This document shows, in pieces, positions 26,940-34,778 of a DNA stretch of 64,000 bases. Origin of the DNA: Streptomyces atratus (GTDB lineage Bacteria > Actinomycetota > Actinomycetes > Streptomycetales > Streptomycetaceae). How positions within the stretch are numbered: the first letter of the stretch is position 1; every line of letters starts with the position of its first letter. The stretch is taken from contig NZ_BMRN01000012.1 of assembly GCF_014648655.1 (NCBI RefSeq), positions 124,001-188,000 of the forward strand. The letters are read 5' to 3'. The position numbers were made by a program, and so were the translations under genes. The notes beneath the pieces were generated by a model. It was given only the letters and a program-made list of their open reading frames with translations. It was not told where the DNA came from and did not search any database.

Positions 26940-27605
26940 ATGCCGATGACCCCGACGACCTCCCCGCTGCTGACCCGCGAGGAACTCGACGCACAGCTCG
27001 GTGGAGCCGCGCGCGCCTGGCTCGACGAGGCCCTCGCCGAGGCCGAACACGCCGCCTCCCACGAGCCCTGTGAACAGCCCGGCGGCCCGTACGCCGTACC
27101 GTCGTGGGAACTGCGGTACGCCGCCGCCGGCCGGTACTGCGGACTCGAACACGCCGACTCCGTACGCGCCCTGCTGCTCGTCGAAGCCCACGCCGCACTG
27201 CCCGCCCTGACCCGGCTGTACGAGCAGGGCACCGCCGCCGAACGACGCGCCGTCCTGCTCGCCCTGCACCGGCTGGACCTCGGCCCCACCGCCCTTCCGC
27301 TCGTCGAGGACGCCCTGCGCACCAATGACACCCGGCTGGTCGCCGCGGCCGTCGGACCGTACGCCGCCGCCCATCTCGAAGCGCACAACTGGCGCCACGC
27401 CATTCTCAAATGCCTCTTCACCGGTGTCCCCGTAGCTGCCGTCGACCAACTGGCACTGCGCTCACGCGGCGACGCGGAACTCGCCCGCATGCTCGGCGAC
27501 TTCGCGGCCGAACGCATCGCCGCGGGCCGCAGCGTCCCCGCCGACCTCACCCGGGTGCTCGACCTGACCGTTCCCGGCCCTGCCGCCCCCACGGAGGAGT
27601 CCTGA
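26940..27605 (+). CDS. EboA-domain protein
   Basis: A 221-residue, mostly helical and Ala-rich cytosolic protein. It has the EboA pattern of short alpha repeats (YAVPSWELRYAAAGRYCGL, AAERRAVLLALHRLDLG, LEAHNWRHAILKCLFTGVP). EboA proteins are found in ebo operons and are linked to metabolite trafficking; their biochemical action is not known. ATG 26940 is chosen with AGGGAG nine bases upstream, and ATG 26946 is an alternative. The stop overlaps the TatD start (TGATG). It is the best marker that this operon belongs to the ebo class. Confidence 0.82.
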   Translation: MPMTPTTSPLLTREELDAQLGGAARAWLDEALAEAEHAASHEPCEQPGGPYAVPSWELRYAAAGRYCGLEHADSVRALLLVEAHAALPALTRLYEQGTAAERRAVLLALHRLDLGPTALPLVEDALRTNDTRLVAAAVGPYAAAHLEAHNWRHAILKCLFTGVPVAAVDQLALRSRGDAELARMLGDFAAERIAAGRSVPADLTRVLDLTVPGPAAPTEES

Positions 27606-28453
27606 TGCGCATCTTCGACCCCCACATCCATATGACCTCCCGCACCACGGACGACTATCAGGCGATGTACGACGCGGGTGTCCGCGCCCTCGTGGAACCC
27701 TCCTTCTGGCTCGGACAGCCCCGCACCTCGCCCGCCAGCTTCTTCGATTACTTCGACGCCCTGCTCGGCTGGGAACCCTTCCGCGCCGCCCAGTACGGCA
27801 TCGCCCACCACTGCACGCTCGCCCTCAACCCCAAAGAGGCCAACGACCCCCGCTGCACCCCCGTCCTTGACGCCCTGCCCCGTTATCTCGTCAAGGACTC
27901 CGTCGTCGCTGTCGGCGAGATCGGCTATGACTCCATGACCCCGGCCGAGGACACCGCCCTGGCCGCACAGCTCCAGCTCGCCGCCGACCACGGCCTGCCC
28001 GCGCTCGTGCACACCCCGCACCGCGACAAGCTCGCCGGACTGCACCGCACCATCGACGTCATCCGCGAATCCCACCTCCCCCCGGAGCGGGTCCTGCTCG
28101 ATCACCTCAACGAGACGACCGTGAAGGACGCCAGGGACAGCGGCTGCTGGGCCGGCTTCTCCATCTACCCCGACACCAAGATGGACGAGGACCGCATGAT
28201 CGCGGTCCTCAAGACCCACGGCACCGAGAAGGTCCTGGTCAACTCGGCCGCCGACTGGGGGAGGAGCGACCCGCTCAAGACCCGCAAGGTGGGCGACGCG
28301 ATGCTTGCCGCCGGGTTCAGCGAGGACGACGTCGACCGGGTGCTCTGGCGCAACCCCGTCGCCTTCTACGGGCAGAGCGGCCGGCTCCAGCTCGACATCG
28401 CCGCGCCGGAACCACTCCACGAGGGCAACTCCATCCTGCGCGGCGGGGAGTGA
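27605..28453 (+). CDS. TatD-family metal-dependent hydrolase, EboB-like
   Basis: A 282-residue amidohydrolase-fold protein. The HxH motif is in IFDPHIHM, the bridging Glu in VGEIGYDSM, a His in ALVHTPHRDK, and further ligands in LLDHLNE and VNSAADWG. TatD proteins are metal nucleases or hydrolases; the EboB subgroup is found only in ebo clusters, with an unassigned substrate. The coupling to EboA is tight (overlapping stop and start), and EboE follows by 4 bases. The HxH is intact, so the enzyme is probably active. Confidence 0.87.
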   Translation: MRIFDPHIHMTSRTTDDYQAMYDAGVRALVEPSFWLGQPRTSPASFFDYFDALLGWEPFRAAQYGIAHHCTLALNPKEANDPRCTPVLDALPRYLVKDSVVAVGEIGYDSMTPAEDTALAAQLQLAADHGLPALVHTPHRDKLAGLHRTIDVIRESHLPPERVLLDHLNETTVKDARDSGCWAGFSIYPDTKMDEDRMIAVLKTHGTEKVLVNSAADWGRSDPLKTRKVGDAMLAAGFSEDDVDRVLWRNPVAFYGQSGRLQLDIAAPEPLHEGNSILRGGE

Positions 28454-28457
28454 GGCG

Positions 28458-29633
28458 ATGCGTTTCCGCCACCCCGACGGCTCCACCGTCCACCTCTCGT
28501 ACTGCACCAACGTCCATCCCGCGGAGACACTCGACGGGGTCCGCACCCAACTGCGCGACCACTGCGAACCGGTCCGCAAACGCCTCGGCCGGGACAGGCT
28601 CGGCATCGGCCTCTGGCTCGCCAGGGACGCCGCCCGCAGCCTGATCAACGACCCGTCCCAGCTGCGCTCCCTGCGCGCCGAACTGGACCGCCGCGGCCTG
28701 GAAGTCGTCACCCTCAACGGCTTCCCGTACGAGGGATTCGGTGCCGACGAGGTCAAGTACAGGGTGTACAAGCCGGACTGGACGGACCCGGAGCGGCTCG
28801 CCCACACCACCGACCTCGCCCGGCTCCTGGCCGGTCTGCTCCCCGACGACGTCACCGAAGGGACCATCTCCACCCTCCCGATCGCCTGGCGCACCCCGTT
28901 CGACTCCGACGCCGGGGCGGCCGCTCTCGCACACACCGCGCTCACCACCCTCGCAGACCGCCTCGACGCGCTGGCCGAGCTCACCGGCAAGTCCATCCGC
29001 ATCGGCCTCGAACCCGAGCCGGGCTGCACGGTCGAGACCACTGCCGACGCCATCGCACCGCTCACCGCCGTCGGACACCGGCGCATCGGCATCTGCATCG
29101 ACACCTGCCACCTGGCCACCTCCTTCGAGGACCCCGACACCGCCGTCGACGCGCTCGAAACAGCGGGCATCCCGGTAGCCAAGGCCCAGCTCTCCGCCGC
29201 ACTGCACGCCGAACACCCCCATCTCCCCGAGGTACGCACCGCACTCGCCGCCTTCGCCGAGCCCCGCTTCCTCCACCAGACCCGCACCAGCACCGCCGCC
29301 GGGCTGCGCGGCACCGACGACCTCCACGAGGCGGTCACCGGCCGGGCCCTGCCCGACGGCGCCCCGTGGCGCGCCCACTTCCACGTCCCCCTGCACGCAC
29401 CTCCCGCGCCACCGCTCACCTCCACCCTCCCCGTGCTCCGGTCCACACTGACCCGGCTGATCGGTGGCGCACGGCCCCTCACCAGGCACCTGGAGGTCGA
29501 GACGTACACCTGGCAGGCGCTCCCGGCCGCACTGCGCCCCCGCACCCGCACCCAGCTCGCCGACGGCATCGCCGCTGAACTCACCCTCGCCCGCGACCTC
29601 CTGGTCGACCTCGGCCTCAAGGAGCTCCCATGA
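28458..29633 (+). CDS. EboE-type sugar phosphate isomerase/epimerase family protein
   Basis: A 391-residue xylose-isomerase-like barrel with the EboE opening LSYCTNVHPAETLDGVRTQL. Other fold landmarks are IGLEPEPGCTVETT, IGICIDTCHLATSFEDP and FHVPLHAPPAPPL. A GGGGAG site precedes ATG 28458 and the stop overlaps the phosphatase-like gene (ATGA). Named a metabolite traffic protein in other bacteria, EboE is needed with its partners for export or relocation of a terpenoid-like product in some cyanobacteria. Whether it is catalytic here is unknown, but the Glu, Asp and His positions expected for metal binding are present. Confidence 0.85.
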   Translation: MRFRHPDGSTVHLSYCTNVHPAETLDGVRTQLRDHCEPVRKRLGRDRLGIGLWLARDAARSLINDPSQLRSLRAELDRRGLEVVTLNGFPYEGFGADEVKYRVYKPDWTDPERLAHTTDLARLLAGLLPDDVTEGTISTLPIAWRTPFDSDAGAAALAHTALTTLADRLDALAELTGKSIRIGLEPEPGCTVETTADAIAPLTAVGHRRIGICIDTCHLATSFEDPDTAVDALETAGIPVAKAQLSAALHAEHPHLPEVRTALAAFAEPRFLHQTRTSTAAGLRGTDDLHEAVTGRALPDGAPWRAHFHVPLHAPPAPPLTSTLPVLRSTLTRLIGGARPLTRHLEVETYTWQALPAALRPRTRTQLADGIAAELTLARDLLVDLGLKELP

Positions 29634-31036
29634 CCGCAGCCGAGCAGACCACCACGCCCACCACACCCACCCCGCTTCTCGTTCTCGACGTCGTCGGCCT
29701 CACCCCACAGCTCCTCGACCACATGCCGCACCTCAAGGCCCTGGGGCAGGCCGGCACCCACGCCCCTCTCGGCACCGTCCTCCCCGCAGTCACCTGCGCG
29801 GCCCAGTCCACCTTCCTCACCGGCACCACGCCCGCCGAGCACGGCATCGTCGCCAACGGCTGGTACTTCCGCGAGCTCGGTGACATCCTGCTCTGGCGCC
29901 AGCACAACGGTCTGGTCGCCGGGGACAAACTCTGGGACGCCGCCCGCCGCACCCACCCCGGCTACACCGTCGCCAACATCTGCTGGTGGTACGCGATGGG
30001 CGCCGACACGGACATCACCGTCACCCCGCGCCCCGTCTACTACGCCGACGGCCGCAAGGAACCCGACTGCTACACCCGGCCGCCCGCCCTGCACGACGAA
30101 CTCACCGAAAAACTCGGAACCTTCCCCCTCTTCCACTTCTGGGGCCCCGGCGCCGACCTCGTCTCCTCCCAGTGGATCATCGACGCGACCCGGCACATCC
30201 TCGACACCCGCCACCCCGACCTGGCCCTGTGCTACCTCCCGCATCTCGACTACGACCTGCAGCGCTTCGGCCCCGACGACCCCCGCTCGTACCGGGCCGC
30301 GGCCGATCTCGACCGGGCCGTGGCACCCCTCCTGGACGACGCCCGTCGCGAAGGCCGCACCGTCGTCGCCCTCTCCGAGTACGGCATCACCCGCGTCGAC
30401 CGGCCCATCGACATCAACCGGGCCCTGCGCCGCGCCGGCCTTCTGGAGGTCCACACCCAGGACGGCATGGAATACCTCGACCCGATGGCCTCCCGCGCCT
30501 TCGCCGTCGCCGACCACCAGCTCGCCCACATCTACGTGCGCCGCCCCGAGGACCTCGAAGCGACCCGCGAAGCCCTCCAGGACCTCCCGGGCATCGAGCA
30601 GCTCCTCGACGACGAGGGCAAGAAGGCACACGGCCTGGACCATCCGCGCTCCGGCGAACTGGTTGCCGTCGCCGACCCGGATGCCTGGTTCACGTACTAC
30701 TACTGGCTCGACGACGCCCGCGCGCCCGACTTCGCGCAGCTCGTCGAGATCCACCGCAAACCCGGCTACGACCCCGTCGAACTCTTCCTGGACCCCCAGG
30801 ACCCGTACGTCCGGGTCAAGGCCGCCGCGGCCGTCGCCCGCAAGAAGCTCGGCATGCGCTACCGCATGGCGGTCGTGCCGCTGGACCCGTCACCTGTTCG
30901 CGGCAGCCACGGCCGCCTCCCCATGAGCGACGAAGAAGGTCCGCTCATCCTGTGCTCCACCCCCCACGCGTTCACCGGACCCGTCCGGGCCACCGAGGTG
31001 AAGTCCTTGCTCCTCACGCTTGCCGGCCTCGCATGA
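29630..31036 (+). CDS. Alkaline phosphatase superfamily (nucleotide pyrophosphatase-like) protein
   Basis: A 468-residue protein of the phosphodiesterase/ENPP clan. The nucleophile Thr lies in VTCAAQSTFLTGTTPAEHG; an early Asp is in LLVLDVVGLTPQ; two other ligands are in YLPHLDYDLQRFG and VADHQLAHIY. At the place where most family members have an Asp-His pair (SDHGM), it reads SEYGI, a change that would alter the second metal site. No signal peptide is seen, so it acts in the cytosol. It is the last tightly overlapping member of the operon and may remove a phosphate or split a pyrophosphate in the pathway. Confidence 0.85.
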   Translation: MTAAEQTTTPTTPTPLLVLDVVGLTPQLLDHMPHLKALGQAGTHAPLGTVLPAVTCAAQSTFLTGTTPAEHGIVANGWYFRELGDILLWRQHNGLVAGDKLWDAARRTHPGYTVANICWWYAMGADTDITVTPRPVYYADGRKEPDCYTRPPALHDELTEKLGTFPLFHFWGPGADLVSSQWIIDATRHILDTRHPDLALCYLPHLDYDLQRFGPDDPRSYRAAADLDRAVAPLLDDARREGRTVVALSEYGITRVDRPIDINRALRRAGLLEVHTQDGMEYLDPMASRAFAVADHQLAHIYVRRPEDLEATREALQDLPGIEQLLDDEGKKAHGLDHPRSGELVAVADPDAWFTYYYWLDDARAPDFAQLVEIHRKPGYDPVELFLDPQDPYVRVKAAAAVARKKLGMRYRMAVVPLDPSPVRGSHGRLPMSDEEGPLILCSTPHAFTGPVRATEVKSLLLTLAGLA

Positions 31037-31085
31037 GATCGGTCCGCACACGGCGTTGCGAGCATCTTCGAGAAAGAGAGAGACC

Positions 31086-32237
31086 GTGATCGCGTACAAC
31101 GACGAATCCGGAACGGACGGCGCCCTGCGCCGCAGCCTCGGCGTCAGCCGCCGCCGCTTTCTGAGCACCTGCACGGCCGCTGCGGCAGCGGCGATCGCCG
31201 CGCCCGCCTTCGGCGCTTCGCCGGCCCTCGCCCAGACCGCCTCCGGCAAGGGGCGGGGCGTCGGCCGGGCTCTGGTCCCGGCGGAGCGACGAGGAATCAT
31301 CCTGTACACCGTGCGCGACGCCACGGGCCGGGATCCGCTCAGCACCGACCTTCCCTCGGGCTTCCGTGAGGTCTTCAGGGAGCTGGCCCGCTACGGCTAC
31401 AAGCAGGTCGAGTTCGCCGGGTACGGCCAGCACGCCAACGCACCCGGCGGAAGCAACCTCGAATCGGTGGCAGGCGCGAAGCTGCTGCGTTCGTGGCTGG
31501 ACGACTACGGTCTGCGCGCCCAGGGCAACCACGGCTTCATCCCGTCGTCCTGGCCGCTGAACCAGAGCGACCTGGACCAGTTCAAGCGCCACCTCGAGAT
31601 GGCGAACATCCTCGGTATGGAACACATGGGCACCGGTGGCGACCCCACCGGCAGCGCCTACCGTGCCGACTGGGACGTGGCCGCCGACAAGTGGAACACG
31701 TTGGGACAGATCGCTCAGGGTGCGGGCATCAAGCTGTACACCCACAACCACGACGCGGCCTACGGCTTCCTGCTCGACGGCGGTCCGCTGGACGCACAGG
31801 GCCGCCCCACCCGCAGCTCCGGCATCCGCAAGCTCGAGTACTTCCTTCAGGTCACCGACCCGAAATCCGTATGGCTGGAGATGGACATCTTCTGGGCGCA
31901 CGTCGCTCAGTACAAGTTCCATACCTACACCGCGCACGACGGATCGCAGCAGGAGAACATCTTCGACCCGGCGGCACTGGTCCGCTGCAACACCAAGCGC
32001 TACCCGCTGTTCCACGCCAAGGACGGCATCGTCAACACGACCAGCGGCCAAGGCTACGACATGGTCCCCTTCGGTACCGGGGTCATCGACTACCGGACAT
32101 TCTTCCGCCGCGTAGGGGCGAAGAACTACCACAACCCGATGGTCGAGCAGGACAACGCGCCGAGCTCGACCGTCCCCGCGCAGTCCCTGAACCATGCGCG
32201 GACCGGCTACGACAACTTGGCGGCGCTGCGTAAGTAG
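31086..32237 (+). CDS. Tat-exported sugar phosphate isomerase/epimerase family protein
   Basis: A 383-residue TIM-barrel protein with a clear twin-arginine leader (SRRRFLSTCTAAAAAAI, then ALAQT at about 45). The export signal sets it apart from the cytosolic barrels in the same operon. Metal-ligand segments include KLYTHNHDAAYGF, VWLEMDIFWAHVAQ and LFHAKDG. It starts at GTG 31086, 49 bases after the phosphatase-like gene. An outside-acting barrel at the end of an ebo-like operon fits the idea that the product is moved across the membrane and finished there. A hairpin at 32252-32286 ends the transcript. Confidence 0.87.
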   Translation: MIAYNDESGTDGALRRSLGVSRRRFLSTCTAAAAAAIAAPAFGASPALAQTASGKGRGVGRALVPAERRGIILYTVRDATGRDPLSTDLPSGFREVFRELARYGYKQVEFAGYGQHANAPGGSNLESVAGAKLLRSWLDDYGLRAQGNHGFIPSSWPLNQSDLDQFKRHLEMANILGMEHMGTGGDPTGSAYRADWDVAADKWNTLGQIAQGAGIKLYTHNHDAAYGFLLDGGPLDAQGRPTRSSGIRKLEYFLQVTDPKSVWLEMDIFWAHVAQYKFHTYTAHDGSQQENIFDPAALVRCNTKRYPLFHAKDGIVNTTSGQGYDMVPFGTGVIDYRTFFRRVGAKNYHNPMVEQDNAPSSTVPAQSLNHARTGYDNLAALRK

Positions 32238-32548
32238 GACCATCGGCGGCACCGTACGCTCCACGGCCACAACCAGGAGCGTACGGCGCCTGACCGGCAC
32301 CCCGAACTGCGCGACCGATCCCGGGGCCGGTCGGGAATCCGCACGAGCGGCACGGACGTGAACCGCTTCGGATCGGTCTCGCTCTCGTACCGCACGTGCA
32401 TGAATGGCGACAGTGCGTACACACCGCCAGGCAGGTGGCTTCCCTGTGCCCGCCACCCCCACTGACCACCGAATATGCAGGTGAGCGGCACCCCAAACCC
32501 CTGGTATTGTTTTCCTTGTCGCCGCGGGAGACCGGGGCCGACCACCTG
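32238..32548. other. Intergenic gap before tRNA-Leu
   Basis: After the terminator (32252-32286) this stretch holds no gene that can be supported. Frames such as one reading HVRYESETDPKRFTSVPLV on the minus strand have no ribosome site or known family. The last 60 bases probably include the tRNA promoter (TATTGTTTT near 32504). Confidence 0.4.
32252..32286 (+). terminator. Terminator hairpin of the ebo-like operon
   Basis: A perfect 11-base stem, CCGTACGCTCC with GGAGCGTACGG, around a 13-base loop, begins 15 bases after the last gene stop. Confidence 0.65.
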
Positions 32549-32633
32549 GTCCGGGTGGCGGAATGGCAGACGCGCTAGCTTGAGGTGCTAGTGCCCTTTA
32601 TCGGGCGTGGGGGTTCAAGTCCCCCCTCGGACA
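32549..32633 (+). tRNA. tRNA-Leu (anticodon GAG)
   Basis: The 85-base cloverleaf has acceptor arm GTCCGGG paired with CTCGGAC (one G-T pair), the D-arm start TGGCGGAATGG, and an anticodon stem CTAGC/GCTAG around TTGAGGT, giving anticodon GAG (reads CUC and CUU). A long variable arm GTGCCCTTTATCGGGCGT follows, then the T-arm GGGGGTTCAAGTCCCCC. CCA is not encoded, as usual in Streptomyces. A serine-recombinase remnant lies 70 bases downstream. Confidence 0.93.
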
Positions 32634-32701
32634 CGATCTTATGTACACGCATGGCGCGGGTTGTGACTCTACAGTCACGGCCCGCGTTTTCGTGTTGTAG
32701 G

Positions 32702-33175
32702 TCAGCGTAAGGCCGAAGGCCTGGTAGATGGGGCTTTGCGGTCGGGCTCGGCGGCGAGGAGCCGGTCGGTGAGGCCGTCGAGGTCCTTGATGATGTCGTG
32801 GATCTGCTCCTCGCTCAGTACGGTGCGCTGTGCCGCGCCGGCGGTGATCAGCTGTTGCTGTGCGGTGGCCTTGTCGGCCTCTGCCTGGCTGATCCAGCCG
32901 GTGACGGTGGCCGGGTCGGCCCCGGCCCCGAGGGCGGCACGGTACTGGGTCAGGCGCCGGTCGCAGTCTGCGATGGTGCGGCCGGCCGCGTCGAGGTCGG
33001 GCCGGCCGGGGCCTGTGCCCGTTGGGGCTGCTGCCTGGCCCGCAGCGTGGACTTCAGGCGTCCCGGAGCGAAGACCTTTGCGATCCACCTGTCGAGCTCC
33101 GGCAGGACGGCGGCTTCCCGGACGTAGACGGTCAGCTGGTGGTCGAGGGCTCGGGGCCGTGGTTGAAGGTGCCCT
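32702..33175 (-). pseudogene. Degraded C-terminal part of a large serine recombinase
   Basis: On the minus strand one frame reads TVYVREAAVLPELDRWIAKV (with FAPGRLKSTL following), and a second frame from about 33000 reads DCDRRLTQYRAALGAGADPA and VTGWISQAEADKATAQQQL. Both match the zinc-ribbon and coiled-coil tail of Streptomyces recombinases of the resolvase/integrase type. The frame break and the absence of the catalytic N-terminal half show it is dead. It ends about 70 bases from tRNA-Leu and marks a former integrated element there. Confidence 0.75.
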
Positions 33176-33290
33176 GCGTCTTGCGGCCGCCCCGGACGCC
33201 GGCGCGGCCCGGGTGCGCGGCCGTGGGTGGTCGGTGCGCGGCCTCTCGGCCGTTGCGCGCCGACCGGGCCGCACACCCGGGGCGCCGTAC

Positions 33291-34517
33291 TCAGTTCGTC
33301 GCGTCCGGCTTCACGATGTCGGGAAGCTTCACCTCGAACATCTCGTCGAGCTTCATCGATGGCAGGATGTGGCCCTGGTCGGAAGCCTCGTTGGCGACGC
33401 TCGCACCCCATGTGGACGCCGCGAGACGCTGGTTGGGCGTGCCGTGGTGCCCGTTGCTCGTGAAGCTGCAGTCGCCGACCTGGTAGAAGGACTGGGCGGA
33501 GCCGAGCACCCGCTTGGTATTGAGGGCCTCGCCCCGCGAGTGCGTGAGGAAGTACGTGCCGAACGCGTCCGCCATCAGCTCGGTGCGGCGGGTGGCCTCC
33601 GGCCCGGTGAGCGTGGTGTTGTCGAACAGGTTGTCCTCGTACTGCACGTGGTGGCCGAACTCGTGGGCGAGAATGGCACGCGGGGCGGTGTCGCCCAGGC
33701 CGATGGCCTTCGTGGCCTCCAGGATGCCGTCGCCCATGACGATACGGTCGGAGATGCCCAGCGGCTGCGGGTCGCCCTTCTCGGAGTAGGCGAACGCGTT
33801 GAAGGTGAAGATCGGGTTGGCGCCGCCCTTCAGTACGGGCTCGGAGCCGACCAGCGAGATGAAGAGATCGGCCAGGCCGAGGTTGCTCTCGGTCGTGCCG
33901 CCGTACAGCACTGACAGGGTGCGGGCGAGCCGCTCCGGGGAGGAGAAGACGTCGGCGCCGTGCATCGGCATGAGCTGGATGTCGTCGGAGTAGATGTCCC
34001 AGAACTTCTTGAGGTCCTTGGCTTCGGACTTCAGCTGGTTGGTGTACTCGCCGTTGACACCGTAAGTGTTGGACTTGGACTCGCTGCCGAACAGCAGCGC
34101 ATCGTACGTGGGGAGGTCGAACCCGCCGAACAGAGAGAGGATGAAGATCGTGAAGGGGTCCTCGGCGCCGTCGAGCAGATTGTTCGCGTAGGCCGTCAGC
34201 TCCGTGCTCTGGCACTGGTAGTCGCCCGGGTTGATGACGCTGTTGCGGATCTCCGTCCACTGGGCGTCGCCTATGCCGTACTTGGCGTTGGCTGCCTGGA
34301 GGCGCGCCTGCCAGTCGGCCGGCAGCTTGGCGAGGATCTCGTCGACGAGGGCCTTCGTCTGCGGGTCGAGCTTGGAGGTGTCGATCGCGGAGCCGTTGGA
34401 CGCGGACGCGGCGGCGGTGGCCGTCATGTTGTCCGCGGCCGTTGCCGGCAGGACGGTGCCAAGGGTGCACGTGGCCGCGGTCACGAGTGTGACAGCCCAG
34501 GCGAGGGACTTCTTCAC
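33291..34517 (-). CDS. Secreted neutral zinc metalloprotease
   Basis: A 408-residue exported peptidase. The GTG start at 34517 follows AAGGAG by 7 bases; the leader KKSLAWAVTLVTAATCTLG ends near ATAAD (about 29). The zinc site is AILAHEFGHHVQYEDN with the third ligand in RRTELMADAFGTYFLTH, the HExxH plus downstream Glu arrangement of gluzincin-like enzymes. The pro-region is rich in Asp, Lys and Gln (about 40-230). A conserved pair of cysteines (GDYQCQST and QVGDCSFTSNGHHGT) may form a disulfide. It is divergent from a regulator at 34775, which probably controls it. Confidence 0.87.
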   Translation of the reverse strand: MKKSLAWAVTLVTAATCTLGTVLPATAADNMTATAAASASNGSAIDTSKLDPQTKALVDEILAKLPADWQARLQAANAKYGIGDAQWTEIRNSVINPGDYQCQSTELTAYANNLLDGAEDPFTIFILSLFGGFDLPTYDALLFGSESKSNTYGVNGEYTNQLKSEAKDLKKFWDIYSDDIQLMPMHGADVFSSPERLARTLSVLYGGTTESNLGLADLFISLVGSEPVLKGGANPIFTFNAFAYSEKGDPQPLGISDRIVMGDGILEATKAIGLGDTAPRAILAHEFGHHVQYEDNLFDNTTLTGPEATRRTELMADAFGTYFLTHSRGEALNTKRVLGSAQSFYQVGDCSFTSNGHHGTPNQRLAASTWGASVANEASDQGHILPSMKLDEMFEVKLPDIVKPDATN

Positions 34518-34718
34518 AGTCAACTCCTTGATGGGTCGAAGCCGATGCGCCATTCGTCCTTGTGGGACGGGGGAGACGATCGGATTGCCATGAGCCAAGA
34601 GTCTGCAAAGAAAGCACTCTCCGGAGAAGCCGTCGGTGCTGTCTGAATCCGGCATGGCAGGAAGGTGACAGACGCCATGCAGCCACGTACACGCTCGATG
34701 TGACCATCCCTTATCTGA

Positions 34719-34778
34719 TGACATGTCACTCCGGTTACCCCCGGCGGTAGTCACCATGTGGACGTGATCTTCACATGG
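34719..34778. promoter_or_regulatory. Two dyads in the metalloprotease/regulator divergent region
   Basis: TGACATGTCA (34719-34728) is a perfect 10-base palindrome. A second inverted repeat, CCATGTG (34754-34760) and CACATGG (34772-34778), reaches the first possible start codon of the regulator. If translation starts at 34811 the second dyad is free to act as an operator. Both could bind the divergently encoded regulator. Confidence 0.4.

Noticed and set aside
25853..30754. A 1633-codon open frame on the minus strand, the longest in the window
   Set aside because: It lies opposite seven genes with strong family matches, has the low-complexity Gly/Val/Arg composition of antisense GC-rich DNA, and contains no domain.
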